A DNA stretch of 64,000 nt from assembly GCA_900119535.1 (NCBI GenBank), contig FPJT01000003.1:246546-310545 (forward strand), written 5' to 3'. Below the pieces are notes generated by a model that ran no database searches, was not told where the DNA came from, and saw only the letters and a program-made list of their open reading frames with translations. The stretch comes from Ruminococcus sp. XPD3002 (lineage in GTDB: Bacteria; Bacillota; Clostridia; Oscillospirales; Ruminococcaceae). The position numbers and the translations under genes are program-made. Position 1 is the stretch's first letter. Each line of letters starts with the position of its first letter. This document shows, piece by piece, positions 52,928-61,573 of this stretch.

Positions 52928-54114
52928 TCGTGCAGAAGCATCTCGTCCGTGATCTGATGTACCTCTACACCTCCATAATTTCGGCAGGCATGAGAAACAT
53001 CGTTTCACAGATGTTTTTTGACAGCTACTACCCTGAGAACAAGGAAACACTCGTCTCGCTCTCGCTGTTTTTCAACGCTCTGTTCACTATGTTCGGCATC
53101 ATGGCTTCAACTCGTATGCTGCGCTCAACAGAATGGACAAAGGGACTGAAAAAGAGCATTGTAACTGTCGGTATGTCTTTCATATTCTGCATGTCCTTCG
53201 CCTCGATGTTCATGGTAAAGAATTTCGCAGCATATACAGCCATGTTCTGCATTACCGGTTTCGCACTTAATTTCCTGTACAATGTATTCGACGTTTTCAT
53301 ATCAGGCGATACTGCACCCGAAGAAAAGGAAAAGAACGTCCGCATCCTGCTGACCTATCAGATGGCAGGATACATCATAGGTCCTCTCTTCTTCTCTCTC
53401 TTTGAAGGTTCATCATTGATGTGCATGTGTATCGCTGTCGGTCTGCTGCTGATATGCTATCTGCCTGTGAGCAGCAGCTATATATCATCTTCTGTCGCTG
53501 TACGTAAAACCGCCGAAGCTTCAGCTGTCCGTCACTCCTCCCTTTCGCTTAAGGACAAGGATAACATAGTTATGCTCTACAGCTTCATGATGTCCTGCGC
53601 CACGAACGTTCTTATGACTTCCGTTGCCTACACAATGAAGGACTACCTGCTCGTTGAAAATTATGCGCTGACAAGCAGTCTTTTCCTTGCGGGAACAGTT
53701 CTCGTTTCGGCAGCTGTAATAGCTCTGATACCTGCAATGAAGCTATGGAAACTGCAATGGGCGGCGCCATTGTCTATCGCTCTGGCTCTCGCACTTATCA
53801 TGATACTGAAAAGCAGTTCCCCCATTCTGCTGACTATTGCAGCAGTCCTGAGCGGTGCAGGAAACAGTATCTTTCTCTCGGGCAGCCGTTACTATGTAAA
53901 TTCCGCTGAACCCGAGCGCGGTCTCGTTCAGCGCTATAACAGGACAATGACCGAAGCAACACTCATCGGCTTCATGGTCACAGCTGCCATAAGCTGGCTG
54001 TGTGAAAGGAACGGCTTCACGGTAGTTCCCGCAAAACTGACGGCAATTATCATCATGCTTGCAGCAGCATTGTTCTTCGGATGTTTCCCGACGGAAAGAA
54101 AGAAAACTGCCTGA
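52924..54114 (+). CDS. MFS transporter of the lipid-type cluster
   Basis: This 396-residue protein with about 12 TM helices belongs to the major facilitator superfamily (VTVGMSFIFCMSFASMF, LTYQMAGYIIGPLFFSLFEG, AAVLSGAGNSIFLSG). Its ATG overlaps the stop of the CDP-alcohol transferase (ATGA), with GGAGGG as ribosome binding site. By context it could flip or take up a lysolipid or headgroup, as LplT does alongside Aas in enterobacteria. That is an analogy, not shown by sequence. Confidence 0.85.
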   Translation: MIVQKHLVRDLMYLYTSIISAGMRNIVSQMFFDSYYPENKETLVSLSLFFNALFTMFGIMASTRMLRSTEWTKGLKKSIVTVGMSFIFCMSFASMFMVKNFAAYTAMFCITGFALNFLYNVFDVFISGDTAPEEKEKNVRILLTYQMAGYIIGPLFFSLFEGSSLMCMCIAVGLLLICYLPVSSSYISSSVAVRKTAEASAVRHSSLSLKDKDNIVMLYSFMMSCATNVLMTSVAYTMKDYLLVENYALTSSLFLAGTVLVSAAVIALIPAMKLWKLQWAAPLSIALALALIMILKSSSPILLTIAAVLSGAGNSIFLSGSRYYVNSAEPERGLVQRYNRTMTEATLIGFMVTAAISWLCERNGFTVVPAKLTAIIIMLAAALFFGCFPTERKKTA

Positions 54115-54172
54115 TAATGAGCTTATCCATATCAGTGCAGAGTTACATTTCAGTTACAATTTCTCTTTATGC

Positions 54173-54201
54173 TTGACAAAATCCGCATATAGGTTTATAA
54201 T
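54173..54201 (+). promoter_or_regulatory. Near-consensus promoter upstream of a tiny ORF
   Basis: TTGACA (54173-54178) and TATAAT (54196-54201) have an ideal 17-bp spacer. Confidence 0.9.
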
Positions 54202-54234
54202 AATCCCATATTCTACGAAAGGATGGTGAACACC

Positions 54235-54327
54235 ATGACATTTATCAGCTATACACACAAGATGCCGAAATCAAATAATAATTTATGCAAGCATGGAGTT
54301 TGCCCCGTAAGCTCAGCCATGTGCTGA
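54235..54327 (+). CDS. 30-residue peptide with three Cys, unknown
   Basis: The ORF starts at ATG 54235 with AAAGGATGG as ribosome binding site and ends at TGA 54325. The peptide begins MTFISYTHKM and ends CKHGVCPVSSAMC, with Cys at 18, 23 and 30 (the last residue). It has its own strong promoter and an intrinsic terminator 24 nt after the stop, so a discrete ~170-nt transcript is expected. It may be a leader or signalling peptide, a small metal- or thiol-responsive peptide, or the coding part of a small regulatory RNA. I do not recognise it. Confidence 0.5.
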   Translation: MTFISYTHKMPKSNNNLCKHGVCPVSSAMC

Positions 54328-54350
54328 TTTTGCGTATATGAAAAGCGAAT

Positions 54351-54375
54351 GCACTCCTGCGGGAGTGCTTTTTTT
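54351..54375 (+). terminator. Terminator of the small transcript
   Basis: GCACTCC-TGCG-GGAGTGC is followed by seven T. Confidence 0.92.
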
Positions 54376-54410
54376 GTCTGTATACGGGGGCAGCTCGGAA
54401 AGGAAAGACC

Positions 54411-55616
54411 ATGATAGAATTAAAAGGAAAATATAACTCAGCTAAGGTCTTTACGGATGTTATCGAACAGGATGCTGTCGCTCAGATAATATCATTCTGC
54501 AACCAGCCGATGAGCGCAGGCTCAAAAATACGTATAATGCCCGATGTTCACGCAGGTTCAGGCTGTACCGTAGGTACTACCATGACCATAACGGACAAGA
54601 TAATCCCGAATCTCGTAGGCGTTGATATAGGCTGCGGAATGGAGACCGTAAAACTGAAGGAAAAACACATTGAACTGCAAAAGCTTGATAAACTCATTTA
54701 CGAGAAGATACCTTCGGGCTTTGCCATTCGTGAAAAACCCCACCGCTATAACGGAAAAATTGATCTCACCGGACTTTTCTGCTATCCGCACATTGATCCC
54801 CTTCGTGCGGAAAAGAGTATCGGTACTCTCGGCGGCGGAAATCACTTCATCGAAGCTGATAAGGGTGAGGACGGAAGCATATACATCGTTATCCACTCGG
54901 GCTCCCGTCATCTCGGAGTTGAAGTAGCAAAATATTACCAGAATGAGGCTTACAGAAGGCTCAACAAAAGCTCCGACAAAGAGATAAACGAACTTATTGC
55001 AAAGCTAAAAGCAGAGGGAAAGCACAGGCAGATACAGTCAGAGCTTAAAAAGCTTGAAAATACCAAAACAACAGATGTTCCGAAGCACCTTGCCTACTGC
55101 GAGGGCGAACTCTTTGACATGTATATCCACGATATGAAAATCGTTCAGGAGTTCGCAATGCTGAACCGTCAGGCAATGATGGACGAGATCATCAAGGGTA
55201 TGCATCTGCACGTTACTGAGCAGTTCACAACCATACACAATTACATCGATACCGATACAATGACACTGCGAAAGGGTGCAGTATCCGCACAGGCAGGTGA
55301 GAAGCTCCTGATACCAATAAATATGCGTGACGGCAGTCTTATCTGTACAGGCAAGGGTGCTCCCGACTGGAACTGCTCAGCGCCGCACGGTGCAGGAAGA
55401 CTTATGTCCCGTTCACAGGCGAAGCAGAGCTTTACGGTGTCCGAGTTCAAAAAGCAGATGGACGGTATCTACACTACATCGGTAAATGCACAGACTCTGG
55501 ACGAGTGTCCGATGGCATATAAGTCAATGGAGGATATTGTGGATAATATCGGTGATACAGTGGAGATAAACGAGGTCATCAAGCCGATATACAACTTCAA
55601 GGCAGGCGAGGAATAA
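54411..55616 (+). CDS. rtcB: RtcB-family RNA-splicing ligase
   Basis: The 401-residue protein is of the RtcB family, which joins 2',3'-cyclic phosphate (or 3'-P) and 5'-OH RNA ends with GTP and Mn. Visible motifs are MPDVHAGSGCTVGTT, NLVGVDIGCGMETV (metal-binding Asp and Cys), GGGNHFIE, HSGSRHLG, and APHGAGRLMSR, whose region holds the GMP-binding His in the family. Length fits the ~400-residue bacterial RtcB group. It sits just after the terminator of a small transcript, with AAGGAAAG as ribosome binding site. The role could be RNA repair. No archease gene is seen nearby. Confidence 0.93.
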   Translation: MIELKGKYNSAKVFTDVIEQDAVAQIISFCNQPMSAGSKIRIMPDVHAGSGCTVGTTMTITDKIIPNLVGVDIGCGMETVKLKEKHIELQKLDKLIYEKIPSGFAIREKPHRYNGKIDLTGLFCYPHIDPLRAEKSIGTLGGGNHFIEADKGEDGSIYIVIHSGSRHLGVEVAKYYQNEAYRRLNKSSDKEINELIAKLKAEGKHRQIQSELKKLENTKTTDVPKHLAYCEGELFDMYIHDMKIVQEFAMLNRQAMMDEIIKGMHLHVTEQFTTIHNYIDTDTMTLRKGAVSAQAGEKLLIPINMRDGSLICTGKGAPDWNCSAPHGAGRLMSRSQAKQSFTVSEFKKQMDGIYTTSVNAQTLDECPMAYKSMEDIVDNIGDTVEINEVIKPIYNFKAGEE

Positions 55617-55669
55617 GCTGTAAACAATATTGCATGTATCATCCGTATTTACTTTGAATGGAGGAAACT

Positions 55670-55837
55670 ATGGAAAAATTTGTACCTTATGATAAACTAA
55701 GTAAAAAAGAGCAGAAAAAGATAAATGACAAAAAGCGCGGCAGCTGGAATGAGGTGGATCCTGCCACAAAGGTCGTGGATACCGACAAGAAGCGTTATAA
55801 GCGCAAGCCTAAGCATCCGAAGAACTTTGATGAATGA
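55670..55837 (+). CDS. Small basic protein, 55 residues
   Basis: ATG 55670 has GGAGGA 5 nt upstream, and the frame stays open to TGA 55835. The product is highly charged (KKEQKKINDKKRGSW, KKRYKRKPKHPKN) with pI above 9 by composition. It starts 53 bp after rtcB and ends before an intrinsic terminator (55882-55923), so it is probably cotranscribed with rtcB. A nucleic-acid-binding role would fit the composition but is inference. Confidence 0.7.
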   Translation: MEKFVPYDKLSKKEQKKINDKKRGSWNEVDPATKVVDTDKKRYKRKPKHPKNFDE

Positions 55838-55881
55838 TCGGTTCTCTGTATTTCAGCATATTCCATATTGAAACATAAAAT

Positions 55882-55923
55882 AGTCCTGAGATCTGCATAA
55901 GCAAGTCTCAGGACTTTTCTTTT
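55882..55923 (+). terminator. Terminator after the rtcB operon
   Basis: AGTCCTGAGA pairs with TCTCAGGACT and is followed by TTTCTTTT. Confidence 0.88.
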
Positions 55924-55986
55924 CGGAGTGCATTTTATCTGCATCAGACTTGTAAACATCTCTCCGGCATCGTATATTGCATCATG

Positions 55987-56559
55987 TCAGGCTATGTAGT
56001 CCCTGACATTAAAGCTTTCATCTGTACGCTGCTCTGCGTCCATGATTCCCGGAACGAACTCGGTAACATATGTTTCTCCCGAAACAGGAGCAATGTAATA
56101 GCGTATCAGTGCGCCTGTGTATGACCTGTAGAGAACAACTATCTCATCAGCCTCGTTTGAAACTACCTCCCAGTAAATATTGTATTCGCCCGAATCTGCC
56201 ATGTTTTTCAGGTCGGGGTTATTATCGTAACAATACTTTTTTATCGCATCCAATGCCTGCTCCGCTGTAACAGCATCTGATACACTTTCGGTCTGTTCGG
56301 TAACTTCGGTTTCGTCCGACTCGGCAGCGGCGGTCTGAGATGTCTCATCAGCTTCCGTATTTTCGGGAATGACCGTTTCGGTATCCTCAGAGGGAGTTGT
56401 CTCGGTCTGAATGGACTCTGTCGGTGGGTTAGTCTGCACGTTTGAAGCCGCAGAGGTAGGTTCGGTTTTGGGTGCATTTGTCTCAACGGTTTTCGTGCCG
56501 CAGGATATCAGACTAACGCACAAAAAGCATAAAGCAAGTAATGTGATTTTCTTTTTCAT
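55987..56559 (-). CDS. Lipoprotein with acidic linker and small C-terminal domain
   Basis: The 190-residue product has a lipoprotein signal (MKKKITLLALCFLCVSLISCGTK), ~75 residues of Thr/Glu/Ser-rich linker and a C-terminal ~85-residue domain (AEQALDAIKKYCYDNN to EFVPGIMDAEQR) that looks like a PepSY/DUF-type alpha-beta fold. The ATG at 56559 is chosen for GGAGG 9 nt upstream. Function unknown. It lies 37 bp downstream of the MBL-fold gene on the same strand. Confidence 0.75.
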   Translation of the reverse strand: MKKKITLLALCFLCVSLISCGTKTVETNAPKTEPTSAASNVQTNPPTESIQTETTPSEDTETVIPENTEADETSQTAAAESDETEVTEQTESVSDAVTAEQALDAIKKYCYDNNPDLKNMADSGEYNIYWEVVSNEADEIVVLYRSYTGALIRYYIAPVSGETYVTEFVPGIMDAEQRTDESFNVRDYIA

Positions 56560-56596
56560 TGTCGTTGTTCCTCCGTTTTTTCGATTACACTGCAAA

Positions 56597-57322
56597 TCAA
56601 TCGGCACAGTTCCGCAGATAGTCTTCTATCACGGGAAGTGCCTCATCAAACCGCATTGGCAGTCCGTGTCCGCAGGCTAACCACTCGGGAGACAGTTTCA
56701 CTATCCGTTCGAGAGAGCCTTTCATCAGCTTCGGACTGACAGCGTGAGGTGTGATGTCGGGACGCTTCCACATGGCTGTAAAGGCATCGCCGCAGTAAAG
56801 TACTCCCTTGCTGTAGACTCCGACAGAACCGTATGTATGTCCGGGAAGAAGTACGATATCCGCATCAAATCCAAGCTTCCGCAGAAGTTTGCTGTCCCGT
56901 CTTCCGAAATAGATGTCTGCATCGTAATGCGGACTTTTGAACAGGCTTCCGTTTATCCACTGCGTGTAATTTCTGAAAGTATATTTCGGCATTGTCGGTC
57001 TGACTCTCTGGGAAAGATAATTCTGACGCAGGTTTTTATCGTCCGCAGAAAGCAATATCTTAGCTCCCGACTTTTGCAGTTTGGCTGCGTTCCAGTCGTG
57101 GTCGGCGTGAGCGTGAGTCAGCAGTACGTATCTGATATCAAATTGTCCGATCCATTTGTGAAGTCCGTTCCATATATGAAACAATCCCGTGTCTATCAGA
57201 AGATCACCCCGACTGCCTCTCAGGACGTAACAGGTCATATCGTTCTGTGCATAATAAAGTATTTTTCCGCGTTTCTTTGTTTCGTCAGTAACGACGGGAA
57301 ACAGTCTCTGTATCATATCCAT
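56597..57322 (-). CDS. Metallo-beta-lactamase-fold hydrolase
   Basis: The 241-residue protein carries the MBL metal site THAHADHD (HxHxDH), a downstream LPGHTYGSVGVY His, CGDAF with the bridging Asp, and a C-terminal CGHGLP His. This is the general glyoxalase-II/RNase Z-like hydrolase set. There is no signal peptide. Substrate cannot be assigned from sequence. Confidence 0.9.
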   Translation of the reverse strand: MDMIQRLFPVVTDETKKRGKILYYAQNDMTCYVLRGSRGDLLIDTGLFHIWNGLHKWIGQFDIRYVLLTHAHADHDWNAAKLQKSGAKILLSADDKNLRQNYLSQRVRPTMPKYTFRNYTQWINGSLFKSPHYDADIYFGRRDSKLLRKLGFDADIVLLPGHTYGSVGVYSKGVLYCGDAFTAMWKRPDITPHAVSPKLMKGSLERIVKLSPEWLACGHGLPMRFDEALPVIEDYLRNCAD

Positions 57323-57450
57323 CTCTGTTGCTTCCTTTCATGTGCAGATTCCTTATTTTAATCAGTAAGCTGCTCTCTATATTATACATCATAAACCCTC
57401 AAATAGCAATGCCAAAAAAACTACTCCTGTATCAGTTTTGTATTTGTACG

Positions 57451-57472
57451 CTTTTGTTAGTTATCAATAACA
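57451..57472. promoter_or_regulatory. Inverted repeat upstream of the I9-like dockerin gene
   Basis: TTTGTTA (57451-57457) and TAACAAA (57466-57472) form a 7-bp inverted repeat in the AT-rich region between divergent genes. It may be an operator. Confidence 0.4.
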
Positions 57473-57571
57473 AAAATGCATAATTATGATGAGAAAAATA
57501 CATTCCTCATCCGTCTATTTAATGAAAGGTGAAGATATCGCCGAAAAAACCAGACTAAAGGAGGCTTTACT

Positions 57572-58738
57572 ATGAAAAACAGATTATTTGCATTAGCTGT
57601 ATCAGCTGTTATCCTCGGAACTTTCGCTCTTTCTGCTTCAGCATACATCCATGCAGAGGATGCGTCAGCACCGACAGTTACAGCTGACGAAAAAACCGAG
57701 ATACAGAAATATCAGATCTACCCCGAAAAGATCGATGTGCCTGCTATCATGGAACAGGCTGAGATCGAATCATATGAATATGCTGCTTCTCTCGACAGAA
57801 ACGTTTACACAGAGGACGATATAGAAATGATGCGAAGGAAATTCTATAATGACCTCACCCAAGAGCGTCAGAGCAAAGCTATGACAGAACGCTGCGAAAA
57901 GGTGCTTGAGGCTATAGGCATTGCAAAAGAAGATGCGGAATATCTTGAGCATCCCCAGGTCATCTATGCCGCACTCACTCCGGAACAGATGAAAGCCGCT
58001 GAGGAATGTGAGCTTGTAAGGGAATTCTACGAGTATGATCCTCCGCAGAACCCCGACTGGGACAGCTATGAATATCCATTGGACGTCCTCATATGGGGCA
58101 AGACCACACCTCTGATAACAGAGGAACAGGAAAATGAGATAAACTACGAAAGCATCAAATACGCAGAATCATTCGACAGTTCACAATACACTCACAACCA
58201 GCTGGAGAACTTCCAGATCGACTACTATCGTAAGAAACGCACTGAACTGATAAAGAAAGCTGTTGCAGAACAGCAGGAAAAGATAATTGCCGAACTCGGT
58301 ATAAAAGACACCGTAAAATCACGCAGTATGCTCACTCTCACAATGACAGCAGAGCTTACCCGTGAACAGGTGGCAATTGCAGAGAACAGCGAACTGATAG
58401 ATACTGTGATACCGGTGCAGGATATACCTACAGCAGAAAACGCCGGTTATCCAGTGCCTGCTGCAACAATGGATACATACACAGAGGACTTTTTAAAGTC
58501 TTTGGCTCCCGGTGATGCAAACATGGACTATGTGACAACATTAGCGGATTCACTGCTTATCCTTCAGTACATCGCAAACAGCGACAAATATCCCCTTGAA
58601 GGTCAGGCACTTATAAACGCCGACTGCTGCGATCCCGGTTCGGGCATTACTCCTCTGGACGCACTTGCTATCCAGAAATACGATGCCAAGCTTCTTTTAT
58701 ACCTCCCCGAGCACACAACTCCGCCCACTGCGGAATGA
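57572..58738 (+). CDS. Secreted dockerin protein with two inhibitor-I9-like repeats
   Basis: The 388-residue protein has a signal peptide (ends near SASAYIHA), then two related ~110-residue repeats. Each has a helical part (SYEYAASLDRNVYTEDDIEMMRRKFY and SIKYAESFDSSQYTHNQLENFQIDYY), followed by an LTPEQMKAAEECELVREFYEYD / LTREQVAIAENSELIDTVIP segment, which resembles the peptidase-inhibitor I9/subtilisin-propeptide ending. A C-terminal type I dockerin follows (GDANMDYVTTLADSLLILQYIANSDKY and the second loop with NADCCDPGSGITPLDALAIQKYDAKL). A cellulosome-bound protease inhibitor is a reasonable guess. Loop 1 keeps G-D-A-N-M-D with a conserved pattern. Confidence 0.75.
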   Translation: MKNRLFALAVSAVILGTFALSASAYIHAEDASAPTVTADEKTEIQKYQIYPEKIDVPAIMEQAEIESYEYAASLDRNVYTEDDIEMMRRKFYNDLTQERQSKAMTERCEKVLEAIGIAKEDAEYLEHPQVIYAALTPEQMKAAEECELVREFYEYDPPQNPDWDSYEYPLDVLIWGKTTPLITEEQENEINYESIKYAESFDSSQYTHNQLENFQIDYYRKKRTELIKKAVAEQQEKIIAELGIKDTVKSRSMLTLTMTAELTREQVAIAENSELIDTVIPVQDIPTAENAGYPVPAATMDTYTEDFLKSLAPGDANMDYVTTLADSLLILQYIANSDKYPLEGQALINADCCDPGSGITPLDALAIQKYDAKLLLYLPEHTTPPTAE

Positions 58739-58770
58739 CAACCTACCTCCTTAAGTTACCCATAGAAAAG

Positions 58771-58798
58771 AAATGCCGCGGATCCCTCCGCGGTATTT
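58771..58798. terminator. Bidirectional terminator between dockerin gene and P-type ATPase
   Basis: AAATGCCGCGGA pairs with TCCGCGGTATTT (one G-T) around TCCC. T/A-rich flanks on both sides suit the convergent genes. Confidence 0.8.
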
Positions 58799-58806
58799 CT
58801 GTATGT

Positions 58807-60894
58807 TTAATCTGCTTCATATTCCCTCATGCTGCGTATTCCTATCGCAAGAGTTGATGCGTTATGCAGGAATGCAGATGTTGCAGGGGGAAGTATTCCC
58901 ATGACTCCAAGTACGATAAGTCCGAAATTGAATCCGATTATCGTCCTGTAGTTCCAGTTGATGCGCTTTATCAGCGAGTCGCTGAGCTTTTTCAGTGTCA
59001 CCAGTGAATAGAGGTCGTTTGCCGATATGGTTATATCCGCTATCTCACGGGCAATTGCCGCACCCGTACTTATGGCTATGCCTGCATCGGATTCGGAAAG
59101 TGCAGGTGAATCGTTCACGCCGTCCCCTATCATTATGACCTTTCTGCCAAGCTCATGCTCACGGCGTATGAATTCCGCCTTGTCCTCGGGAAGAACCTCG
59201 TAGTGAAGCTCGTCAACTCCCACACGCCTGCCTACTGCTTTTGCTGTACGCTTGCTGTCTCCCGTCATCATGACTATCTTGTTTATTCCGAGATTTCGCA
59301 GGGTTTCGATCACCTCGGCAGCTTCCTCACGGAGAGGATCCTCGATGCATATAACTGCCGCAAGCTTTCCTCCGCATGCAAGATACAGATGCGAATACTC
59401 GCCGTTCAGTGAAGCAAACTTTTCCTCGTCACCCTCTGGGATGACGCATTTCTCGTCCTCGAATACAAAGTGATAGCTTCCTATCACTACCTTTTCACCG
59501 TCCACCGTACTTGAAATGCCGTGAGCCACAACGTACTCAACTCTCGAATGGCGTTCCTCGTGGGTAAGTCCACGCTTTTCGGCTTCGCCCACAACTGCAT
59601 TTGCCATAGAGTGTGGGTAGTGCTCCTCCAGACAAGCCGCAAGCCGCAGCATATCCTCGGGATCGTTATCACCGAATGCAACTACCTCACGGACGCTCGG
59701 TGAAGCGTAGGTCAGTGTACCTGTCTTGTCGAAAACAATGGTATCCGCCTCGGCTATGTTTTCGAGGAACTTGCCGCCCTTTACGGATATACCGCGGCGT
59801 GTGCAGTCCCTCATCGCTGAGAGCACCGATATGGGCATTGCAAGTTTCAGGGCGCATGAGAAGTCCACCATGAGAATAGCTATCGCCTTTGCCGCATTGC
59901 CTGTTATCAGGTATGTCAGGATAGTCGCTCCGAGACTGTAAGGAACAAGGCTGTCAGCTATGTGTGAAGCCTTATCCTCTGCCGCTGATTTAAGCTTTTC
60001 GGACTCCTCTATCATCTTCACTATGCGGTCGTATCTTCCTGTACCTGATACCTTTTCCACGCATATTACGCACTCGCCTTCCTCAACGACCGTACCTGCA
60101 TATACGGGGCTGTCAGCGGTCTTTCTTACGGGAAGTCCCTCCCCTGTGATAGAGGACTGGTTAACTTCCGCTTCACCTGATACAACTCTGCCGTCCAGAG
60201 CTATCATACCGCCTGTGCGTACCACGATGCAGTCGCCCTTCTGCACCTCATTTACGGGAACAAGTAACTCCTGACCGTCCTTTCTGAGCCATACCTTATC
60301 AACTCCCAGGGACATTGCTCCTGCAAGGTCGGCTACGGACTTCTTGTGAGTCCACTCCTCAAGCAGCTCACCAACTCCAAGAAGGAACATGACAGATGAA
60401 GCCGTACCGAAATCCCCTCTTATCATGGATACGGTTATAGCTGTTGCGTCAAGGACTGATACCTCCAGTTTACCGTGAAGGAGAGTCCTGAGACCGCTGA
60501 ATATATACTTCACCGACCTTAAAAGACAGAGTATCGTTCTGACAGACACGGGAAGGACAGTATTGCGGACTATCCTGCCGATTATCTTCCATACCAGTTT
60601 ATCCTCGTATTCACGGTTAAGCGCTCTTCCTGTCTGCTCGGGTACAAGACTTACCGCCCTTTCGTCACTGTAATAGAACCTTGCAAGTGCAGATACTATA
60701 TCGTTCCTGCACCCTTCATATATTATAACTGCGTCGCATGTACGGTCGAACACCTTGACGTCTTTTACGCCTTTCCCGGAGCGCAGATAGTATTCAAGGA
60801 TATCCGCCTGTTCGAGAGTCATATACTTCTGCATCAGATGAACTCTCATACGTCCGCAGCTGTCATGCATTATCTTACATTTCATATGTTTCAC
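58807..60894 (-). CDS. Heavy-metal P-type ATPase with altered membrane motif
   Basis: The 695-residue protein has an N-terminal HMA-like alpha-beta region without a CxxC (about 1-85), an actuator domain (SSITGEGLP), the phosphorylation site DKTGTLT (Asp389), a P1B-type His-containing ATP site (EEHYPHSMA) and the hinge GDGVNDSPALSESDAG. The metal-binding TM helix reads FSCALKLAMP (Cys347) where P1B pumps usually have CPC/SPC/CPH; the Pro and first Cys are missing. It is likely a metal transporter with unusual specificity. A DUF6110-like small protein is encoded 62 bp upstream and an HMA protein just beyond. Confidence 0.9.
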   Translation of the reverse strand: MKHMKCKIMHDSCGRMRVHLMQKYMTLEQADILEYYLRSGKGVKDVKVFDRTCDAVIIYEGCRNDIVSALARFYYSDERAVSLVPEQTGRALNREYEDKLVWKIIGRIVRNTVLPVSVRTILCLLRSVKYIFSGLRTLLHGKLEVSVLDATAITVSMIRGDFGTASSVMFLLGVGELLEEWTHKKSVADLAGAMSLGVDKVWLRKDGQELLVPVNEVQKGDCIVVRTGGMIALDGRVVSGEAEVNQSSITGEGLPVRKTADSPVYAGTVVEEGECVICVEKVSGTGRYDRIVKMIEESEKLKSAAEDKASHIADSLVPYSLGATILTYLITGNAAKAIAILMVDFSCALKLAMPISVLSAMRDCTRRGISVKGGKFLENIAEADTIVFDKTGTLTYASPSVREVVAFGDNDPEDMLRLAACLEEHYPHSMANAVVGEAEKRGLTHEERHSRVEYVVAHGISSTVDGEKVVIGSYHFVFEDEKCVIPEGDEEKFASLNGEYSHLYLACGGKLAAVICIEDPLREEAAEVIETLRNLGINKIVMMTGDSKRTAKAVGRRVGVDELHYEVLPEDKAEFIRREHELGRKVIMIGDGVNDSPALSESDAGIAISTGAAIAREIADITISANDLYSLVTLKKLSDSLIKRINWNYRTIIGFNFGLIVLGVMGILPPATSAFLHNASTLAIGIRSMREYEAD

Positions 60895-60956
60895 CTCGCA
60901 AAAAGAAAGACATGATGCAGGAGGAACGCTCCCCGCTGCTCATGCCTCCCATTATT

Positions 60957-61238
60957 TTATGCCTCGGGCACTGCCTCTTCAGCAGCATCCTCGATTATTT
61001 CCTCAGCCTCTTCCTCGATGCGCTGCTTGTTTATCTCCTTTGCGTCTGCGAGGATATCTCCCGCATTCTCTCTGACTGCTGTAACAGTCTCCATGATGTT
61101 TTCCTTTGCACGGAGTGCAGCCGCTGTAGTCTGGGTATAGACCTTCTTTGCGTCCTTACTGCTGAGTATTCTGATACCTGCTGTACCGCAGAGAAGTCCG
61201 CCTGCAAATATACCTATTTTACGCCAATCACATTTCAT
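60957..61238 (-). CDS. DUF6110-like small membrane protein
   Basis: The 93-residue protein has a short N-terminal TM (KIGIFAGGLLCGTAGIRIL) and a helical acidic C terminus (ALRAKENIMETVTAVRENAGD, EEEAEEIIEDAAEE). This resembles the DUF6110 family found next to metal-pumping P-type ATPases. It is the first gene of the ATPase operon. It could act as an accessory subunit; function is unknown. Confidence 0.75.
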   Translation of the reverse strand: MKCDWRKIGIFAGGLLCGTAGIRILSSKDAKKVYTQTTAAALRAKENIMETVTAVRENAGDILADAKEINKQRIEEEAEEIIEDAAEEAVPEA

Positions 61239-61475
61239 AGTATGACCTCCTTATATTACAGCTTTCGCTGATTTCTTTCTACATTCAGTATAGCACCAAA
61301 AAGCTTTATTTTCAGCTCCATTCGGACATATTCCGACTTATATCGTTAATTACAGCTAACGTCTGACTGTAGGTCAGCTGCAAGGGTACTCGTCCGATTC
61401 ACCAAAAATATACAGGTATCATCCGCTGAATAAAGGCATTACAGACAATTCGGTTCTACCCGCAGTTATCTTATA

Positions 61476-61504
61476 TTGACTTCTTGAAGCGGTTGATATA
61501 AAAT
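61476..61504 (+). promoter_or_regulatory. Probable promoter of the HMA-domain gene
   Basis: TTGACT (61476-61481) and TAAAAT (61499-61504), 17 bp apart, lie before the HMA gene. The gap 61239-61573 between divergent genes holds this, the presumed opposite promoter, and no gene. Confidence 0.6.
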
Positions 61505-61573
61505 AATAGAGTAGACTAACAATGCCGCGTATACTCTCGTTGTATATGGGCATAATAAAACGGAGGTATCGTT

